64,000 bases of DNA from Cellulomonas timonensis (GTDB lineage Bacteria; Actinomycetota; Actinomycetes; Actinomycetales; Cellulomonadaceae), in the NCBI RefSeq assembly GCF_900046455.1, contig NZ_FCOT01000010.1, forward strand, positions 62,001-126,000. The letters are read 5' to 3'. This document shows, piece by piece, positions 25,135 to 32,990 of this stretch; positions within the stretch are counted from its first letter, which is position 1, and each line of letters starts with the position of its first letter. Under the pieces are notes generated by a model that had not been told where the DNA came from, did no database searches, and saw only the letters and a program-made list of their open reading frames with translations. A program made the translations under genes and the position numbers.

Positions 25135-26826
25135 TCAGAGCGTCGGGATGACCTGCTCGCGCACCTGCTTGCGGAGCACCTTGCCGAGCATCGAACGGGG
25201 CGTGTCCTGGATCTGCACCACGCGTCGCGGCACCTTGTAGGCGGCCAGCCGCTCACGGCAGAACGCCCGCAGCGCCTCCTCGTCGAGCGCGACGCCCGGC
25301 TCCAGCTCCACGGCCGCGACGACCATCTCACCGCCCCGCTCGAGCGGCTTGCCGATCACCGCGACGTCCGCGACGTCCGGGTGCAGCCGCAGCACGGCCT
25401 CCACCTCCGACGGGGAGACGTTGAAGCCGCCCGTGATGATGATCTCCTTGGCGCGGTCCACGATCGTCGTGAAGCCGTCCTCGTCCACCGTGACGATGTC
25501 GCCCGTGCGCAGCCACCCGCCGGGCAGCAGGGTCTTCGCCGTCTCCTCCGGGTTGTTCCAGTAGCCCTGGAACACCTGCGGCCCCTGCAGCAGCAGCTCG
25601 CCCGGCTCCCCCTGCGCCACGTCGACAGTCGGGTCGTTCACGTCGACCACGCGCATCGACGTCGACGGGAACGGCACCCCGATGGTGCCCGTGCGACGCG
25701 TCGGGTGGAACGGGTTGCCCAGGGCCACCGGCGAGGACTCCGTCATGCCGTAGCCCTCGACCAGCAGGCCGCCCGACACCGACTCCCACAGCTCCACGAC
25801 GTGCGGCGGCAGGTTCATCGCGCCCGAGATGCAGTACTTGCACGAGCGCAGCGAGACGCCCTTCTCCTTCGCGGCCAGTGCCGTCCGCTCGTAGATGGGC
25901 GGCACCGCGCAGTACACCGTCGCCGGAGACTTCTTCATCGCGTCGAGGATGAGGTCCGGGTCGAACTTCGGGAACAGCACGATCAGGGCCTGCTTGCGGA
26001 TGCCGTACGTCAGGTAGAGCGTCATCCCGAACGCGTGGAACATCGGCAGGATCGCGTAGAAGATCTCCTTGCGGAGCTCCGCGCCGTGCATCCACGCCTC
26101 GCCCTGGAGCGCGTTGGAGTACAGGTTGAAGTGCGTGAGCATCGCGCCCTTGGGCAGGCCCGTGGTGCCCGACGTGTACTGGATCGCGGCCAGGTCCTCC
26201 ACGGACGGGCGCGGGTGCGCGCCGTCGATCGGATCGGCGGAGAGCAGCTTCTCCCACGGGATGGTCCCCGGCGCGGGGGCCGTCAGCGCGTCGCGCGTCG
26301 CGCGCAGCTTCTTCACCGGCAGGCCCAGGGCCAGGCGCTTGACCGTCGGGAACGCCTTGAGCAGGTTCACCGAGACGATGTGATCGATCTCCACATCGGC
26401 CGGGAACGCCTGGATCGCGGGGACTGCCTTGTCCCAGGCGATCACCACCCGGGCCTGGTGGTCCTCGAAGAGGTGCCGCAGCTCGCGGGACGTGTAGAGC
26501 GGGTTGTGCTCCACAGCGATGGCGCCCAGCCGGAGCACCGCGTAGAACGCGATCACGTGCTGCGGGCAGTTCGGCAGCGCCAACGCCACCCGGTCCCCTG
26601 CCCTGACTCCGAGCCGGCGCAGCCCCTCCGCCGCCCGTGCGACCTGGTCGCCGAGCTCGGTGTACGTGGTGCGACGACCGAAGAACTCCAACGCCGGATG
26701 GCTCCCGCCCTCGGCCACCGAGCGCTCGAACAACGCCACGAGGGACTCGGTGGGCAGGTCGATCTCAGCCGGCACGCCCGGCTGGTAGTTCTTCACCCAG
26801 GGGTGCTGCTGGTCAGTCGTCGACAT
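25135..26826 (-). CDS. Long-chain acyl-CoA ligase (FadD-like)
   Basis: A 563-aa ANL-superfamily enzyme that activates fatty acids as acyl-AMP and then acyl-CoA. Motifs: P-loop YTSGTTGLPKGAMLTH, A5 GYGMTESSPVA, A7 GGWLRTGDI, A8 DRAKEIIITGGFNVSPSEVEA, and the C-terminal catalytic lysine in VPRRVVQIQDTPRSMLGKVLRK. The NYQPGVPAEIDLPTESL N-terminus is typical of bacterial FadD. ATG 26826 is the family start. The next gene follows after 7 bp, so they may share a transcript. Confidence 0.93.
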   Translation of the reverse strand: MSTTDQQHPWVKNYQPGVPAEIDLPTESLVALFERSVAEGGSHPALEFFGRRTTYTELGDQVARAAEGLRRLGVRAGDRVALALPNCPQHVIAFYAVLRLGAIAVEHNPLYTSRELRHLFEDHQARVVIAWDKAVPAIQAFPADVEIDHIVSVNLLKAFPTVKRLALGLPVKKLRATRDALTAPAPGTIPWEKLLSADPIDGAHPRPSVEDLAAIQYTSGTTGLPKGAMLTHFNLYSNALQGEAWMHGAELRKEIFYAILPMFHAFGMTLYLTYGIRKQALIVLFPKFDPDLILDAMKKSPATVYCAVPPIYERTALAAKEKGVSLRSCKYCISGAMNLPPHVVELWESVSGGLLVEGYGMTESSPVALGNPFHPTRRTGTIGVPFPSTSMRVVDVNDPTVDVAQGEPGELLLQGPQVFQGYWNNPEETAKTLLPGGWLRTGDIVTVDEDGFTTIVDRAKEIIITGGFNVSPSEVEAVLRLHPDVADVAVIGKPLERGGEMVVAAVELEPGVALDEEALRAFCRERLAAYKVPRRVVQIQDTPRSMLGKVLRKQVREQVIPTL

Positions 26827-26888
26827 GCGGCCATTGTCTCGCGCCGCGCTGGGCGCTCGTGCGCAACTCGGGGCTCGACTGCGCCACA

Positions 26889-27599
26889 TCACCCGCGATC
26901 ACGTGGCGTGGGCACGACGAGCAGGACCTCGTGCCCAGTGGATGCCGCGTCCACGCCCGTCACCAGGCCCGGTGTGCCGCAGACGATCACGTCGGCCCGC
27001 TCCCACGGCCGGTCGTCGGCGAGGAACGGCAGCTCCTGGGCCATCCACCCGTGCCAGAACTCGACGCTGGCCGCCTCGTCGCCGTTCACACCCTGCGCGA
27101 TGTCGCGGGCGATGCCCCGGCGCTCCGCCTCGGCGGCGTCGGACTGCACCCACACGGCCGCGTCCAACAGATCGGTGAGCGCGCGCTGGCTGGCGCCGAC
27201 GCCCTCGACGATCACGAGGTCGAGCCCGGCGGGGACCTCGATGGCGCCCTCGCGCCCATGCGCCGGCCAGGCGGGCGGCTGGAAGGAGACGGCGAGCCCG
27301 CGGCGCAGCGGCTCGAGCACCCCGCTGGCGAGCAGCGGCGCCCAGCCGAAGAACGACTCGTTCCAGGCCACATCGTCGGTGTGGACGATCGCCGAGGCGG
27401 GGACGGCGGCGTTCATGCGTGCCGCGAGGGTCGTCTTGCCGCCGGCGCTGCGGCCGTCGACGGCGATGATCCTCGGCCTGCCAGCGGTGGCGCCCTGAGT
27501 GGCGCCGAGCAGGCGCAGCAGGTCGTCGGTCGAGGCGGCGGTCCAGGGCGCGGCGACGGGCTCGCCCGCGTGCGGGGTCAGGGTCAGGGGCACGCCCAC
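26889..27599 (-). CDS. Uridine-kinase-like P-loop protein
   Basis: A 236-aa P-loop NTPase resembling actinobacterial uridine-kinase-like proteins. Walker A is DGRSAGGKTTLAARM at about residue 48, followed by VHTDDVAWNESFFGW (substrate-loop Asp pair), LVIVEGVGASQRAL (Walker B-like), and SDAAEAERRGIARD (lid arginines). It probably phosphorylates a nucleoside or small sugar; the substrate is not evident. The GTG start is weakly supported, as no clear ribosome-binding site precedes it. Confidence 0.75.
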   Translation of the reverse strand: MGVPLTLTPHAGEPVAAPWTAASTDDLLRLLGATQGATAGRPRIIAVDGRSAGGKTTLAARMNAAVPASAIVHTDDVAWNESFFGWAPLLASGVLEPLRRGLAVSFQPPAWPAHGREGAIEVPAGLDLVIVEGVGASQRALTDLLDAAVWVQSDAAEAERRGIARDIAQGVNGDEAASVEFWHGWMAQELPFLADDRPWERADVIVCGTPGLVTGVDAASTGHEVLLVVPTPRDRG

Positions 27600-27633
27600 A
27601 GCATGCCGCCCGACGGGGAAGCGCGGTGTGAAA

Positions 27634-27675
27634 CCGGCCCCGGCTGGAGGTGGGGTGGGGCCTAGCCGGGGCCGG
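27634..27675 (-). terminator. Terminator hairpin downstream of SDR gene
   Basis: Perfect 12-bp arms (CCGGCCCCGGCT / AGCCGGGGCCGG) with an 18-nt loop, beginning 8 bp past the SDR stop. Confidence 0.65.
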
Positions 27676-27682
27676 ATGTCCG

Positions 27683-28495
27683 TCAGTCGAGCAGGTCCTT
27701 CATCTTCTTCTGGATGAGCGCCGCGGACCGCCGGGGCGACAGCCGCGCCAGCCGGTCCAGCATCGTGGCGTCCTTCCCGACGGTGACCCGGTAGGCGTCG
27801 CGCTCCATCCCGTCGAGGATGATGCGCGCCGCGTCGGGGGCCGAGGTCATCTTGTGCTTCGACTGGTCTGCCGTGGCCGCGTCGGGCTTCCCGTGCATCT
27901 CGACGCCCGAGTTCTTGGTGATCTCTGTGTGGATCGCGCCCGGGAACACCACGGTCACAGACACCGGCGTCTCGGCGAGCTCGGAATGCAGCCCCTCCGT
28001 GAGCAGCTTCACGGCCGCCTTCGACGCGCCGTACACGGTCTGCCCGGGCACGGGGATGAACCCGCCCATGCTGGAGACGTTGACGATGTGCGCGCTCGGC
28101 CTGGCGACCAGATACGGCAGGAACGCCTTGGTCGTGTGCATCAGGCCCCAGAAGTTGATGGCCATGACGCGCTCGATGTCCGGGTAGTCGAGGTCGATCA
28201 GCGGCACGAACGGCTGGATCACACCAGCGCAGTTGATCAGCCCGTCCACCTGGCCGTGCTCCGCGATGATCGCCGCGGGCAACGCCTCGACCGCCGCGCG
28301 GTCGGTGATGTCCACGACGTGCGTCGAGAGCCTGTCCGATCGGCTGCCCGCGCGGTCCAGCGTGGCCTTCAGGCCGTCTTCGCTGATGTCGAGCGCCGCC
28401 ACGCGCGCTCCGCGCTCAAGGAGGCCCAGGACCAACTCCCGGCCGATTCCGTTGCCGCCGCCGGTCACGGCGATGGTCTTGTCTGTCACCTTCAT
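27683..28495 (-). CDS. Short-chain dehydrogenase/reductase
   Basis: A 270-aa classical SDR. The NAD(P)-binding motif is TGGGNGIGREL, then ALDISED, NCAGV, the active-site Ser in VSSMGGFIPVPG and the Tyr-x3-Lys in YGASKAAVK. The Asp after the second strand (AALDIS) suggests NAD preference. The substrate is unknown. ATG 28495 has AGGAGG 8 nt upstream. It is flanked by its own terminator and so is probably monocistronic. Confidence 0.88.
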   Translation of the reverse strand: MKVTDKTIAVTGGGNGIGRELVLGLLERGARVAALDISEDGLKATLDRAGSRSDRLSTHVVDITDRAAVEALPAAIIAEHGQVDGLINCAGVIQPFVPLIDLDYPDIERVMAINFWGLMHTTKAFLPYLVARPSAHIVNVSSMGGFIPVPGQTVYGASKAAVKLLTEGLHSELAETPVSVTVVFPGAIHTEITKNSGVEMHGKPDAATADQSKHKMTSAPDAARIILDGMERDAYRVTVGKDATMLDRLARLSPRRSAALIQKKMKDLLD

Positions 28496-28846
28496 TGGGG
28501 ACACCTCCTGTGGAGTCACCGCAAGGTTAAACCCGGGGACCACCGGCTCAACAGGACCTACGGCCCGACGTCAGCCTGCGCGACGTCGCAGGTGGGGAGG
28601 CATACAGCCCGCACCAGGACCGAGGTCCGCCACGGTGGCGCCGACTCGACCTCAGTCGCGGCTCGGCACAGCCGGAAAACAAGAAGGACCGCCACCCCCG
28701 GCGAGAGGGATGACGGCCTTCGAGTGCGCGATCAGCCTTGCGGCGATCGCAGCGAGACCAGGTTACCGCCTCGCGACAGTGGTCCCTGGCCACCGAGCCC
28801 TGCCAGGTGGAGCATGGATGCACTGTCACCGGATGAGGAGGCCATC
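28496..28846. other. Intergenic region between divergent SDR and small membrane protein genes
   Basis: A 350-bp non-coding interval. On the SDR side it holds GGTTAAACC (about 28525-28533), symmetric about its central base, at the position expected for the SDR promoter. On the other side lies the strong ribosome-binding site of the next gene. I see no gene, repeat or RNA structure in the rest. Confidence 0.5.
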
Positions 28847-29185
28847 GTGGGTTCGCATCACCAGGCCATGGGCTCGCACGACGGCCCGCACAAGAAGAAG
28901 GACCCCGGCGGCCTGGCGAAGGTGGTCCGGCTGATCGTGATCGCGCTGACCATCGCCGCCATCGTCAAGGAGCTCCGCACACCGAAAGAGCAGAGGACGT
29001 GGCACGGCAACGTCGCCAGGTTCGTCCCCTACGACTTCCGCAGGCCCACCGTCGACCGGATCCGCGAGCGGATGTGGTCGCCGGATGACGCCCAAGTGGT
29101 GAAGCCGGAGGTGTTCGGCGTCGGCTGGACGCTCAACTTCGGCCGGCTGGTCGCCCTCGTCCGCCGACGGGCCTCCCCCAGCTGA
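28847..29185 (+). CDS. Small single-TM protein with DUF5808-like C-terminus
   Basis: 112 aa: a His/Lys-rich N-terminus (GSHHQAMGSHDGPHKKKD), one TM (VVRLIVIALTIAAIVKEL), then a soluble tail with TPKEQRTWHGNV, PYDFRRPTVDRIRERMW and a terminal VFGVGWTLNFGRL. The W-T-x-NFG ending resembles the DUF5808 motif of actinobacterial membrane proteins. GTG 28847 has GAGGAGG 5 nt upstream; ATG 28814 in the same frame is the alternative start. The function is unknown. Confidence 0.7.
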   Translation: MGSHHQAMGSHDGPHKKKDPGGLAKVVRLIVIALTIAAIVKELRTPKEQRTWHGNVARFVPYDFRRPTVDRIRERMWSPDDAQVVKPEVFGVGWTLNFGRLVALVRRRASPS

Positions 29186-29195
29186 CCGGCCGGCG

Positions 29196-29233
29196 CCGGG
29201 CCTGACGACGCCGTCTCGCGTCGCCAGGCCCGG
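29196..29233 (+). terminator. Terminator hairpin after small membrane protein gene
   Basis: CCGGGCCTG pairs with CAGGCCCGG, and the inner CGACG with CGTCG, separated by one mismatch, with an 8-nt loop. It starts 10 bp after the stop. Confidence 0.6.
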
Positions 29234-29280
29234 TCACCGCACCGCTCAGTCACCGCACCGCTCAGCCACTGCACCGCTCA
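29233..29280. repeat. Three 16-bp tandem repeats at the 3' end of the alcohol dehydrogenase gene
   Basis: Two identical units of GTCACCGCACCGCTCA and a third with two substitutions. Read on the minus strand, each unit begins TGAGCGGTG, and the first TGA is the stop codon of the dehydrogenase gene, so a stop is repeated every 16 bp in shifting frames. Confidence 0.85.
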
Positions 29281-30306
29281 GTCGAACAGGATCGACACCT
29301 TCACCGCGCCGCTCGGCGTGGTCAGCAGGTCGAAGCCCTTCTGCAGGTCCGCGAACGGGATCCGGTGGCTGATCATCGGGGCGAACTGCTCCCAGTGCTC
29401 CGCCAGCTGGTCGGTCACGTCGAAGATCTCCGTCGGGTAGCCCATCGCCCACCGCAGGTCGAGCTCCGCCATGAGCGCCATGCTCATGTCCAGGGAGAGC
29501 GCGTGCTTGTACACACCCGCCGTCGAGACCCGGGCCCGCGTCTTGGCCGACGCCACGATCGCGTCGAAGGACGCCTGGGCGCCCGCCACGTCGATGTACA
29601 GGTCCGTCCCCGCGCGCGGCAGCCCGATGCCGTTGGCCGCCGAGCCGTGGAGCTCCATCAGCCGGGCGGTGACCTCCTCGGGGCTGCCGCTGGAGTCGAG
29701 CACCGCGTCGGCGCCCATGCGCTTCGCCAGGTCGAGCCGGTCCTGCTGGACATCGGCCACCACCACGTGGTCGACGCCGCGCAGTTTCAGCCAGATCAGC
29801 GCGCCCAGGCCGATCGGGCCGGCGCCGAAGATCACCACCTTGTCGGTGGGCATCGGCTCGCCCCGGTTGACCGCGTGCAGCGCGACGGCCATCGGCTCGT
29901 TGAGCGCCGTCACCTCGAACGGGATGTCGTCGCGGATCTTCTTGACGCTGACGCCCACCTCGCAGTCCTCGACTAGCAGATACTCCGCTAGCGCGCCGAG
30001 GCGGCCGCCGTTGCCGATCACGCCGCTCGGCGCCGCCATCGGGTTGATGAAGACCGCGTCGCCCTCGGCCAACCCGGTCACGTCCTTGCCGACCGCCGAG
30101 ACCACACCCGTCGGCTCATGCCCGATCGGCAGTCCGCCGGGCATGGCCGGATAGCCGGGCAGGGCGCCCATCACGTAGTAGGACGTGTCCGAGCCGCAGA
30201 TGCCGCAGGCGCGCATCTTCACGACGATGTCGCGGTCGCCCGGGACAGGATCGGGGACCTCCCGGATCTCGAGGGTGTTCGGACCGGTCACGAACGCTGC
30301 CTTCAT
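29278..30306 (-). CDS. Zinc-binding alcohol/polyol dehydrogenase (MDR family)
   Basis: A 342-aa medium-chain dehydrogenase. The catalytic zinc site is CGICGSD (Cys37) with GHEPTGVV (His, Glu), and the NAD motif VVIFGAGPIGLGALIWLKLRG plus VVADVQQDR (Asp, NAD preference). The structural-zinc lobe with four cysteines seen in most family members is replaced by NPMAAPSGVIGNGGRLGALAEYL, so only the catalytic zinc is expected. The substrate could be threonine, butanediol or a sugar alcohol. GGAG precedes ATG 30306. It appears monocistronic. Confidence 0.88.
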   Translation of the reverse strand: MKAAFVTGPNTLEIREVPDPVPGDRDIVVKMRACGICGSDTSYYVMGALPGYPAMPGGLPIGHEPTGVVSAVGKDVTGLAEGDAVFINPMAAPSGVIGNGGRLGALAEYLLVEDCEVGVSVKKIRDDIPFEVTALNEPMAVALHAVNRGEPMPTDKVVIFGAGPIGLGALIWLKLRGVDHVVVADVQQDRLDLAKRMGADAVLDSSGSPEEVTARLMELHGSAANGIGLPRAGTDLYIDVAGAQASFDAIVASAKTRARVSTAGVYKHALSLDMSMALMAELDLRWAMGYPTEIFDVTDQLAEHWEQFAPMISHRIPFADLQKGFDLLTTPSGAVKVSILFD

Positions 30307-30501
30307 CGACTGCTCCTTTGCGCCAATGTGCGACCCCGCGACATTGCGGGCAGGCGCCGGTGGACGACGCCGTCACCTCTCGGAGACTATGCGGCCTGAC
30401 CAGCCACGACGTCGGGCCAAGGTCCCCCGCCGCCCTCCGCGTCGACCCAGCTCAGCGCGACGGCGCGCCCAGAACGCACACGCGCGGACTGGACGTGCGG
30501 T

Positions 30502-31266
30502 TCAGCGACGGTCCATCGCCGCCGCCCACGCGTCGCGGACGGCGACAAGCGCGTCGGCTGCGGAGACGCGGAGCACGGTCTGGTGCCGCAATGCGAACTG
30601 CCAGACGGCCTCATCTACGGCGGTGGTGAAGACCCACTCGCCTGGGGGCCTGCCTGACGGGCCGAACTTGATGAAGACATCGAGCGCCTCCCCGTCGATG
30701 AGGCCGCGCTCGCCCAGCGCCCACAGGTCATAGAGGTCACGTGACGCCCGCCGTTCCATCCACGCGGCGAGCTTGGCGGCCGCGAAGCCCGCGGCGGTGA
30801 GCGTGCGCAGCCGAGCCGGAGGCGCATCGGAATAGCGCTGTTCGATCTCCCGGACCTCTGTGGGCCACAGGTAGCCGCTGCCGCCGACGAGCTGGACCTG
30901 GACGCTCGCGGTCCCGTCGACAGTGAGCGTTGCCGACTGGGAGCCCGTGGTCGCGGTGAGGGCCGGACGCCAGGGCGGGCGTCCGTGGCTGCGGGCGAGC
31001 CCGCGCCGAACCGCCGCCTCGATCCGTGGGGCGACATCGGCGCGAGGCGCCAACGCGATCAGATCGATGTCCTCACTGAGACGAGCGTCGGCGAGGTGCG
31101 TGCGCGACAGCGCAGTCCCCCCGAAGAACACGATGTCATCGGTCGGCACCCCCGACGCGATCGCTCCGAGGACGTGGGAGACGAGGTGGTCGCGGCGCAC
31201 CTGCTCCATTTCGACGCCGAAGCGCTCGGCAACCGACTCCCACTCCGCGTGCTGGGATCCCGTCAT
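30502..31266 (-). CDS. abiEii: AbiEii/AbiGii-type nucleotidyltransferase toxin
   Basis: A 254-aa protein of the AbiEii/AbiGii nucleotidyltransferase family. The hallmark block is FFGGTALSRTHLADARLSEDIDLIAL: the G-G-T-A-L nucleotide site, the linking helix, and the D-x-D metal-binding pair. Later comes FAAAKLAAWMERRASRDLYDLWAL, the conserved K-x-x-R...RDLYDL motif of this family. AbiEii toxins modify tRNA or other targets by nucleotide transfer and act in type IV toxin-antitoxin systems and phage abortive infection. The ATG overlaps the antitoxin stop by four bases. Confidence 0.88.
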   Translation of the reverse strand: MTGSQHAEWESVAERFGVEMEQVRRDHLVSHVLGAIASGVPTDDIVFFGGTALSRTHLADARLSEDIDLIALAPRADVAPRIEAAVRRGLARSHGRPPWRPALTATTGSQSATLTVDGTASVQVQLVGGSGYLWPTEVREIEQRYSDAPPARLRTLTAAGFAAAKLAAWMERRASRDLYDLWALGERGLIDGEALDVFIKFGPSGRPPGEWVFTTAVDEAVWQFALRHQTVLRVSAADALVAVRDAWAAAMDRR

Positions 31267-31889
31267 CGACCCTCAGCGATCCGCGCGTAGGTCGCCCTCA
31301 TCCGCTGCGTGGCGGCGATGCTCTCTAGTGCGACGTGGTCACACTCGGGCCACAGGGCGTCAATAGCCGTCTGCGCGGCTTCGTCCTCCCCTCGGGGATC
31401 CGCACGGGCAAGGTCGAGGATGGTCTGCTCGAGGGTCGTGGCGAGTGCTGCGCCCAGGTCGGTGGGCACGAGGACCGCGTCGAGTGCGGCGACATCGCGC
31501 ATCACGAAGCGGACCTCGCCGGAGCGGTCGGCGAGCTTCAACGGCCGACGCTTCGCGGGAACCGCGACGAACGCCGCGCCGATCGCTCGCGGAAGCGCAC
31601 CGTGCACACGGGCAGCGGACAGGCCCGTGAGGACCGGCACACGCTCACCGTAGATCGCGGTGGCGATCCCCACGGCGGCCGCCTCCAGCGTGGGCCGCCA
31701 GACGGCAGCGTCATATTCAGGTGGGACGGCACAGTAGAAACCGTGCGCGAGCCGGTGGAGCAGCCCGCGCTGCTCGACGGCACGAGCCTCCGAGCGTGGG
31801 TGCGCGTAGACCGCGCTGAGATCACGCGTTCGGATCGTCCGCAGCGGCGCGCGGGCAGCCAGTCGAACGACGCTCGCCTTCTCCTTCAC
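31263..31889 (-). CDS. abiEi: AbiEi-type antitoxin/transcriptional regulator
   Basis: A 208-aa AbiEi-family protein. The N-terminal winged helix (RTRDLSAVYAHPRSEARAVEQRGLLHRLAHGFYCAVP) binds DNA; the C-terminal part with VLTGLSAARVHGALPR, VPAKRRPLKL and VRFVMRDVAALDAVLVPTDLG resembles the AbiEi C-terminal domain. In known systems AbiEi both counteracts the toxin and represses its promoter. GTG 31889 is chosen because it lies 7 nt after TACTAT, inside a strong inverted repeat; an upstream in-frame start would place the operator within the gene. It is translationally coupled to the toxin. Confidence 0.85.
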   Translation of the reverse strand: MKEKASVVRLAARAPLRTIRTRDLSAVYAHPRSEARAVEQRGLLHRLAHGFYCAVPPEYDAAVWRPTLEAAAVGIATAIYGERVPVLTGLSAARVHGALPRAIGAAFVAVPAKRRPLKLADRSGEVRFVMRDVAALDAVLVPTDLGAALATTLEQTILDLARADPRGEDEAAQTAIDALWPECDHVALESIAATQRMRATYARIAEGR

Positions 31890-31895
31890 TCTGCA

Positions 31896-31920
31896 AATAG
31901 TAGGCCTGAAACCTACTATT
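31896..31920 (-). promoter_or_regulatory. AbiEi operator overlapping leaderless promoter
   Basis: Perfect 9-bp arms AATAGTAGG / CCTACTATT with a 7-nt spacer. On the minus strand the promoter-proximal arm contains TACTAT, a -10 box 7 nt from GTG 31889, so a bound regulator would exclude RNA polymerase. Confidence 0.75.
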
Positions 31921-31973
31921 CGCACCCTCATACTCGATCTACGCCCGGGGGCAGGTCATCACCACCGTGTGGG

Positions 31974-32990
31974 TCACGCCGAGGCGCGCCAGACCACCTC
32001 GGTGTCGAGCAGCGCGCCGCCCGGCTCCACCTCGACGCCCTCGATCTGGCCGAGCACGATCTCCGCGGCGCGCCGACCCATCAGGCGCGCGGGCTGGCGC
32101 ACCGTGGACAGCGCGGGCACGCAGCGCACCGCCCAGGCGCTGTCGTCGAAGCCGACGACGCCGACGTCGCCCGGCACCGAGCGGCCGGTCTCGCGGAGCG
32201 CCTCCAGCACCCCGGCGGCGACCGCGTCCGACGCGGCGAAGATGCCGTCGATCGCCGGCTCGCGGCGCAGCAGCTCCCGGGCGCCCTCGAGGCCGCTCGC
32301 GTACGAGTAGAGCGGATGGTCGACGACGAGGCGGGGGTCGAACCGTTCGCCGAGCGCGTCGCGGAACCCCGCGAGTCGGTCGGAGCCGGAGTCGCGGTCG
32401 AGCGCGCACGCGACCATCGCCACCCGCCGCCGCCCGGTGCCGAGCAGCTCCTGCGTCACCGCGCGCGCGGCCGAGCGGTTGTCGATGCCGACGTACGGGA
32501 TCGCGGGGTGCCCCGGGGGGTGCCCGATGAAGACGGCGGGCAGCCCGAGGCGCTCGACGGCGCCTGCGATCGTGTCGTGCTGGCGGGCGGAGACGAGCAC
32601 CGCGCCGTCGACGAACCCACCGCGCAAATAATCGGCGACGCGCTGGCTGTCGCGCTCCGAGTCGAGCACGAGGACCACGAGCTGGAAGTCCGCCTCGGAG
32701 ACCACCTCGTTGGCGCCCAGCAGGATCGCGCCGATGTTCGGGTCGTCGAGGAACAGCTCGTGCGGCTCGTGGACCACGAACCCGACGGCCCGCGAGCGCC
32801 GCGTCACGAGGTTGCGCGCGGCGGTGTTCTGCACGTAGCCGACCTTGGCGATGGCCTTCTCGATCGCCTCGCGCGCCTCGGAGGAGACGTATGACGTGCC
32901 GTTGAGCAGCCGAGACACGGTCCCCCGCGAGACCCCCGCCTCGGCGGCGACGTCGTGGATCGTGGCGCGGCGCCGGCCTGGAGGGGTCAT
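31974..32990 (-). CDS. LacI-family repressor of the galactoside operon
   Basis: A 338-aa LacI/GalR regulator. The helix-turn-helix and hinge read TIHDVAAEAGVSRGTVSRLLNG, then YVSSEAREAIEKAIAKVGYVQNTAARNLV, which includes the hinge helix. The periplasmic-binding-like core has AVGFVVHEP, GAILLGANEVV, VGIDNRSAARAVTQELL, FAASDAVAAGVLEAL and VGVVGFDDSAWA. It is the last gene of the operon, its start overlapping the GH36 stop (ATGA). It probably represses the operon through the central-CG palindromes upstream of the GH42 gene, with a galactoside or galactose as inducer. Confidence 0.9.
   Translation of the reverse strand: MTPPGRRRATIHDVAAEAGVSRGTVSRLLNGTSYVSSEAREAIEKAIAKVGYVQNTAARNLVTRRSRAVGFVVHEPHELFLDDPNIGAILLGANEVVSEADFQLVVLVLDSERDSQRVADYLRGGFVDGAVLVSARQHDTIAGAVERLGLPAVFIGHPPGHPAIPYVGIDNRSAARAVTQELLGTGRRRVAMVACALDRDSGSDRLAGFRDALGERFDPRLVVDHPLYSYASGLEGARELLRREPAIDGIFAASDAVAAGVLEALRETGRSVPGDVGVVGFDDSAWAVRCVPALSTVRQPARLMGRRAAEIVLGQIEGVEVEPGGALLDTEVVWRASA

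Noticed and set aside
29196-29280. CRISPR-like array at the alcohol dehydrogenase 3' end
   Set aside because: The 16-bp units are contiguous with no spacers, and there are only three.
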